The notes beneath the pieces were generated by a model. That model was not told the DNA's origin, did not search any database, and saw only the letters and a program-made list of their open reading frames with translations. Positions 22,325 through 26,433 of a DNA stretch of 26,433 nt are shown here, one piece after another (within the stretch, counting starts at the first letter, position 1; each line of letters opens with the position of its first letter). Location: the NCBI GenBank assembly GCA_043811005.1, contig JBDRNO010000184.1, positions 1-26,433 of the forward strand, read 5' to 3'. Origin of the DNA: JBDRNO01 sp043811005 (GTDB lineage Bacteria > Bacteroidota > Bacteroidia > NORP154). The position numbers were made by a program, and so were the translations under genes.

Positions 22325-22643
22325 TATATTGTTTATTTTTATAGGTGTTCGTGAATGCTTCGCATTTCAATGTTTTAAATGAATTCATATTGAAATCTTT
22401 CCTTTGTGCTTTATAAACAGCTACTGGTTACTGGTTTCTGGCTTCTGGTTTTTTACGATAATATTAAAGGGAAGCAATCCCTACCAGCTACCAGTAACCA
22501 GTGACTTTATCATATTTTTTCTGCATTCAAATTTAATACATGTAACTGAAATTATCGTTTAAATGCCTGCTCTGCTTACTGGGTTACAATAACGGGATTA
22601 CAATAACGGAGTTGCAAATTATTAACAAATTTGCGAAGCTATG
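22325..22643. other. Intergenic region with inverted repeat
   Basis: No gene is seen in these 319 bases. They hold the 5' flank of the large surface-protein gene, without a clear TAnnTTTG box, and the perfect inverted repeat at 22423-22502. Short direct phrases (GGGTTACAATAACGGG, GGATTACAATAACGG) lie near 22580-22612. Confidence 0.6.
22423..22502. repeat. CTGG/CCAG inverted repeat with perfect 13-bp arms
   Basis: ACTGGTTACTGGT (22423-22435) and ACCAGTAACCAGT (22490-22502) are exact complements with a 54-nt loop that contains further CTGG and CCAG motifs. It lies downstream of the RelE/ParE-like toxin at 22644 and upstream of the large surface-protein gene, both on the minus strand. It could separate their transcripts. 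Confidence 0.75.
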
Positions 22644-22943
22644 TTATACTTTCCTTTTTTTCCACGTCATTGGCGATCGGCTGGTGTGCATCACTGCCAG
22701 AACCCAAATATCCTGATCGTGTATCTCTAAGAATATGGCATTAGGAAAGCGATGCACCAATGCTCTCTTTTTTTGGTTATAGACGGTTGGAAACATACGG
22801 GAATCTCTTTGAATATTTTTGATAATTGCTTTTACATTCAGAAGAAAGTCACCTCCCAAGCACTCCCGTTTGCTTTCATACCATAGAAACGCTTGTAGTA
22901 TATCTGCTTCTGCCTCTTCAGTAAGTTGGAGATTGTAGCTCAT
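22644..22943 (-). CDS. RelE/ParE-family toxin
   Basis: This 99-aa protein has the ParE plasmid-stabilisation fold. The first helices carry EEAEADILQAFLWYESKREC and LGGDFLLNVKAIIKNIQRDS. The strands include MFPTVYNQKKRALVHRFPNA and the end reads AVMHTSRSPMTWKKR, matching the usual H-x-x-R-x-P-x-x-W tail. The ATG overlaps the antitoxin stop by 4 nt. The partner type (CHP02574) usually accompanies toxins of this class. Whether it attacks gyrase or mRNA cannot be read from the sequence. It forms a self-contained module far from the TA cluster at the left end of the window. Confidence 0.88.
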   Translation of the reverse strand: MSYNLQLTEEAEADILQAFLWYESKRECLGGDFLLNVKAIIKNIQRDSRMFPTVYNQKKRALVHRFPNAIFLEIHDQDIWVLAVMHTSRSPMTWKKRKV

Positions 22944-23164
22944 CGTTGTGCCTTGATCCTGGCTTCTACCTCATCCCAGGTGCAGAGCTTGCTCTTCCAG
23001 CTACATGCTCTTCCCGAACGCCTGTCAATCTCCTTTTTTTGTGCATCGGTAAGTTCAAAGTCATCCGGTTCTGCATCATTAGCAATGCTGTCCCAAACAT
23101 ACTCAACTAAAAGTATTCGCTCAGACTTGCTGAGTTTGAGTATCTCCTGTAATTGAGGGTTCAT
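22940..23164 (-). CDS. Addiction-module antitoxin (CHP02574-type)
   Basis: This protein of about 74 aa begins MNPQLQEILKLSKSERILLV, then EYVWDSIANDAE and LTDAQKKEIDRR, followed by CTWDEVEARIKAQR. This matches the addiction-module component family that neutralises RelE/ParE toxins. I chose ATG 23164 because family members begin with this segment; ATG 23170 (adding MI) is equally possible, and the frame is open to 23203. A perfect TATCTTTG box at 23182-23189 leaves only a very short leader, which favours these internal starts over 23203. It is coupled to the toxin by a 4-nt overlap. Confidence 0.88.
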   Translation of the reverse strand: MNPQLQEILKLSKSERILLVEYVWDSIANDAEPDDFELTDAQKKEIDRRSGRACSWKSKLCTWDEVEARIKAQR

Positions 23165-23181
23165 TATCATGTTTATTTGTA

Positions 23182-23189
23182 CAAAGATA
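23182..23189 (-). promoter_or_regulatory. Candidate -7 element of the CHP02574/ParE operon
   Basis: The minus strand reads TATCTTTG, an exact TAnnTTTG match, 17 nt upstream of the chosen ATG (23164). Its position excludes the longer antitoxin start at 23203 if it is the real promoter. No good -33 element is seen. Confidence 0.45.
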
Positions 23190-23382
23190 CTGGGTTTTTT
23201 CAATAATAATTAAAAGAGATATTAACAATTGTTTCTAATTGATAATTTAATTATATATTTATTTTATCCCCAACTATGAGCCAAAAAGTCATACTTTCAC
23301 CCTTTTCCTGCCACTTTTTCCTGAATTTACCTGCCATCCTCTAATGGCAAGGGTTTTGATAATAAGAACATAGCTGTGCAAA

Positions 23383-23395
23383 TAGTAATTTTACC
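23383..23395 (+). promoter_or_regulatory. TAGTAATTTTACC motif upstream of clpB
   Basis: This 13-mer contains TAATTTTA, one base from the TAnnTTTG -7 consensus, and lies 42 nt upstream of the clpB ATG. The identical 13-mer occurs on the minus strand at 11521-11509, just upstream of the RelA/SpoT gene. A shared promoter variant is possible; chance in AT-rich DNA is not excluded. No CIRCE-like inverted repeat is present. Confidence 0.3.
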
Positions 23396-23437
23396 ACTAA
23401 TTGCACGAATTAACACTAATTCGTAATTCGTAGAAAA

Positions 23438-26065
23438 ATGAACTTCAACAACTTCACTATAAAATCACAGGAGGCGTTACAAAAAGCCCAGGAAATTGCT
23501 TCGGGGTATGGTCACCAGGCAATTGAATGCGCTCATGTGTTAAAAGCCATTCTTACGGCAGATGAGAACGTTGTTCCGTTTTTATTTAAAAAATTAAGTG
23601 TAAACCTGAACATTTTCACCAAAGCTTTGGATAAGATAGTGGAATCACACCCAAAAGTATCGGGCGCTTCCCTGTATCTTTCCAATAATGCAAACCTGGC
23701 ATTTCAAAAGGCAATTTCGTACTTAAAAGAATATAAGGATGAATTTGTCTCCATTGAACATATTCTCTTAGGACTATTGTCTGTAAACGATGATGTTGCT
23801 CAATTGATGAAAGACAATGGTATCAGTGAAAATGGATTAAAGTCAGCTATAAAGGAATTGAGAAAAGGTTCGCGGGTTACCAGCCAGAGTGTTGAAGAAA
23901 CTTATAACGCGCTTAATAAATACGGAAAAGATCTAAATGAGCTTGCCGAGGCGGGAAAGCTCGACCCTGTGATAGGCCGGGATGAAGAAATCAGGAGGAT
24001 CTTGCAGATACTTTCCAGACGAACAAAGAACAACCCTGTCCTGATCGGTGAACCCGGTGTTGGGAAAACAGCTATTGCCGAAGGCATAGCACACCGTATC
24101 ATAAATGGTGATGTTCCAGGGAACCTGAAATCCAAAAAGATCTATAGTCTGGATATGTCTGCTTTGATTGCCGGGGCAAAATTCAATGGAGAATTTGAGG
24201 AGAGATTAAAAGCAGTGATAAAAGAAGTAATTAATGCAGAGGGTGAGATCATCCTGTTCATAGATGAAATACATACACTTGTGGGTGCCGGCTCCAGTGC
24301 AGGTGAGGGGGCAATGGACGCAGCCAACATCCTTAAACCTGCTTTAGCCAAAGGAGAACTGCAATGCGTTGGCGCCACAACCTTGAATGAATATCAAAAA
24401 TACATTGAAAAAGACAGGGCGCTCGAAAGGCGGTTTCAGAAAGTAATAGTTGACGAACCGGATACTAATGACGCTATTTCCATCCTCAGAGGATTAAAAG
24501 AAAAATATGAAACTCATCACAGGGTAAGGATAAAGGATGAAGCAATTATATCAGCTGTAGAGCTTTCCCAAAGATATATCACTGACCGTTACCTGCCAGA
24601 TAAGGCGATTGACCTGATTGATGAAGCGGCTGCCAAAATGAAGCTGGAGATCAACTCCGTACCAGAGGAACTGGATGAAATAGAAAGGAAGATAAGACAA
24701 CTTGAAATAGAGAGAGAAGCAATCAAGAGAGAAAAAGACGAGACAAAGTTGAGCGGCTTAAATAAAGAAATAGCTGATCTAAGCGAAATAAAAAATGAGA
24801 TAAAAGCCAAGTGGGAAGCTGAAAAAGAAGTTGTAGAAGGTATCCAGCGGAACAATGAGCTTATAGAAAATCTAAAGTTTGAAGCCGAGCAGGCAGAGCG
24901 TGCAGGGGATCTTGGGAAAGTAGCTGAAATACGGTACGGCAGGATCAAAGAAGCAGAAAAAGAGATTGAAAAACTCAAGGCAAAATTAACAGAAACACAG
25001 AATAACTCACCGCTTATAAAAGAAGAAATTGATACAGAGGATATCGCAGAAATCGTTTCCCGCTGGACAGGCATACCCGTAACCAAAATGCTGCAAAGCG
25101 AAATTGAGAAATTACTCAATCTGGAAGAAGAGCTTCACAAGAGGATTGCCGGACAGGATGAAGCTATTGAGACCATTTCCGATGCAGTGAGAAGAAGCAG
25201 GGCGGGTTTGCAGGATATAAAACGCCCTATCTCATTCCTCTTTTTAGGCTCTACTGGTGTTGGTAAAACCGAATCGGCAAAAACACTCGCCCAATTTTTA
25301 TTCAATGATGAGAATGCTTTGACAAGAATTGATATGTCAGAGTACCAGGAGCGTCATTCCGTGTCAAGATTAATTGGCGCACCTCCAGGATATATCGGAT
25401 ACGAAGAAGGGGGACAACTCACTGAAGCTGTCAGGAGAAAACCATATTCGGTCATTCTTTTAGACGAGATTGATAAAGCACATCCCGATGTGTTCAATAC
25501 ATTGCTGCAAGTATTGGACGAAGGAAGGTTAACAGACAACAAAGGACGGCTTGCCGATTTTAGGAATACTATCATTATCATGACCTCCAATGCCGGTTCC
25601 CATATCATACAGGAAAATTTCATCAGGATGAACAATAGAAACCGTGAAGAAATAATAGAAAATACAAAAGATGAAGTGTTTGAATTGCTGAAAAAAACCC
25701 TCAGACCCGAATTTCTCAACAGGATAGATGAGACTATAATGTTCTCTCCCCTGACCCGTAAAGATATCAGGAAGATAGTGAAACTGCAGTTAAAAGAGAT
25801 TGAATCACTGCTCAATGAAAGAGATATCAGGATCACAGCTACTAATGAAGCAATTGACTTTATCATTGAGCAGGGCTTCGATCCGCAGTTTGGTGCAAGG
25901 CCCATAAAACGGGTAATACAAAAACAGGTGTTGAACGAACTTTCCAAACAATTGCTCGCTGATAAAATTCAAAACAAATCCGATATTGTCCTGGATGTAT
26001 TTGATGGAAAATTTGTATTCAGGAAACCGATAAAAGATGAAGAAAAAATTCAGTCTGTGAGGTGA
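23438..26065 (+). CDS. clpB: ATP-dependent disaggregase ClpB
   Basis: This 875-aa Hsp100 chaperone pulls polypeptides out of aggregates together with DnaK. An N-terminal Clp_N double repeat (residues 1-145, starting MNFNNFTIKSQEALQKAQEI) precedes AAA+ domain 1, with Walker A GEPGVGKT at about 204-211 and Walker B ILFIDEIHTL. The long middle coiled coil typical of ClpB (about 410-530, rich in E, K and R) follows, then AAA+ domain 2 with GSTGVGKTE near 604 and VILLDEIDKAHPDVFNTLLQ. The C-terminal D2-small domain contains GARPIKRVIQ. No ClpP-docking IGF/L loop was noticed, consistent with ClpB rather than ClpA/C. The length is normal and it is monocistronic. Confidence 0.97.
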   Translation: MNFNNFTIKSQEALQKAQEIASGYGHQAIECAHVLKAILTADENVVPFLFKKLSVNLNIFTKALDKIVESHPKVSGASLYLSNNANLAFQKAISYLKEYKDEFVSIEHILLGLLSVNDDVAQLMKDNGISENGLKSAIKELRKGSRVTSQSVEETYNALNKYGKDLNELAEAGKLDPVIGRDEEIRRILQILSRRTKNNPVLIGEPGVGKTAIAEGIAHRIINGDVPGNLKSKKIYSLDMSALIAGAKFNGEFEERLKAVIKEVINAEGEIILFIDEIHTLVGAGSSAGEGAMDAANILKPALAKGELQCVGATTLNEYQKYIEKDRALERRFQKVIVDEPDTNDAISILRGLKEKYETHHRVRIKDEAIISAVELSQRYITDRYLPDKAIDLIDEAAAKMKLEINSVPEELDEIERKIRQLEIEREAIKREKDETKLSGLNKEIADLSEIKNEIKAKWEAEKEVVEGIQRNNELIENLKFEAEQAERAGDLGKVAEIRYGRIKEAEKEIEKLKAKLTETQNNSPLIKEEIDTEDIAEIVSRWTGIPVTKMLQSEIEKLLNLEEELHKRIAGQDEAIETISDAVRRSRAGLQDIKRPISFLFLGSTGVGKTESAKTLAQFLFNDENALTRIDMSEYQERHSVSRLIGAPPGYIGYEEGGQLTEAVRRKPYSVILLDEIDKAHPDVFNTLLQVLDEGRLTDNKGRLADFRNTIIIMTSNAGSHIIQENFIRMNNRNREEIIENTKDEVFELLKKTLRPEFLNRIDETIMFSPLTRKDIRKIVKLQLKEIESLLNERDIRITATNEAIDFIIEQGFDPQFGARPIKRVIQKQVLNELSKQLLADKIQNKSDIVLDVFDGKFVFRKPIKDEEKIQSVR

Positions 26066-26433
26066 GTCTCCCTAATAACGTGAGTATGACATGAAAAATA
26101 TCATATCGAGTTATATTCTAAATCAGTGTTCATTTGTTTGAAGATATGACGCGCGTTAGAGATATCCTTAAACACCAAAGATATTTAAGAACTATTGTCA
26201 TTCTGAGGAAGATAGCACGTTTGCATAAAGAAGTTGCTAAATATGGACTCATTTTGCAAAAGGTAGCTGCTTGATTATCAGGCGATTAGGATGGACGTCA
26301 GTAATTTCTCAATATCCGCAGGTAAAAAGGTTATTATTAATGAAACCACAGATTTCACAGATTACACAGATAAAAGATATTATCTGTGTAATCAAATAAA
26401 TAATTATTAAACCCGGTATAAATAGGTATGCCT
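26066..26433. other. Intergenic region after clpB, no convincing gene
   Basis: No recognisable gene is seen. A 42-codon frame at 26146-26274 on the plus strand (starting MTRVRDILKHQRYLRTIVIL, basic and helical) has no clear ribosome-binding site or family match and is not called. The right end carries the dyad at 26360-26393 and the CAGATTTCACAGATT phrase. Confidence 0.5.
26360..26393. repeat. 14-bp dyad of the CAGATTTCACAG family
   Basis: GATTACACAGATAA (26360-26373) and TTATCTGTGTAATC (26380-26393) are exact complements with a 6-nt loop. It is preceded at 26349-26362 by CAGATTTCACAGATT, the same motif that builds the mpl terminator at 11666-11699. It is a dispersed palindromic repeat and might also act as a clpB terminator, though it is 300 bp away. 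Confidence 0.7.

Noticed and set aside
23270..23437. CIRCE or other heat-shock operator upstream of clpB
   Set aside because: No TTAGCACTC-type inverted repeat is present; only a near -7 motif is visible.
24142..25947. Minus-strand frames of up to 197 aa inside clpB
   Set aside because: They are shadows of a strongly conserved gene, with serine/isoleucine-rich composition typical of antisense frames.
26146..26274. 42-codon plus-strand frame after clpB
   Set aside because: Too short, no ribosome-binding site, no family match; kept only as a remark.

Overview
The window reads as chromosomal DNA of a low-GC member of the Bacteroidota. The evidence is a 1,298-residue secreted protein ending in a gliding-motility/type IX secretion C-terminal domain, several -7 elements of the TAnnTTTG type in front of genes, an Mpl-type peptidoglycan-recycling ligase, an M49 dipeptidyl-peptidase lipoprotein, and the general gene style. 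No tRNA, rRNA, CRISPR array, integrase or transposase was seen. The species cannot be named from the sequence.

Positions 1-6750 form an accessory mosaic. Five toxin-antitoxin (TA) type modules lie in about 5 kb: DUF6364/PIN, DUF2281/PIN, a PIN gene with a 56-aa partner, a RelE/ParE-like pair, and an AbiEii-like nucleotidyltransferase with a 98-aa partner. Between them are pieces of three larger genes. There are four copies of the 5' end of a polysaccharide-export ABC ATPase gene (wzt/kpsT/tagH type), all on the minus strand and all cut at different points before the ABC signature and Walker B motifs. There are three pieces of a DUF4143-type ATPase gene, two of which start at the same base immediately or shortly downstream of a PIN toxin gene. 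There is also the C-terminal third of a divergent AAA_4/HATPase regulator. The matching permease gene (wzm type, 6810-7673) is intact and lies just upstream of the shortest ATPase remnant. The simplest reading is an ancestral wzm-wzt operon whose distal gene has been repeatedly duplicated, truncated and filled with TA cassettes.

Upstream of wzm lies an array of 21 units of the 8-bp sequence ATGRTTGC (7833-8000). It is followed by housekeeping and envelope genes: a STAS protein, a Fur-family regulator, a RelA/SpoT (p)ppGpp synthetase/hydrolase, Mpl ligase (whose last codons lie inside its terminator hairpin), a divergent metallo-beta-lactamase-fold hydrolase, an OmpA-family protein, the M49 lipoprotein and an NlpC/P60 peptidase.

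The right third holds the large modular surface protein, which carries five Ig-like repeats of exactly 243 bp each at DNA level, a sixth TA pair, and clpB. Intergenic spaces carry several short dispersed repeats and inverted repeats, including CTGG/CCAG-rich dyads and CAGATTTCACAG-type dyads. The stretch after clpB (26066-26433) holds no convincing gene.
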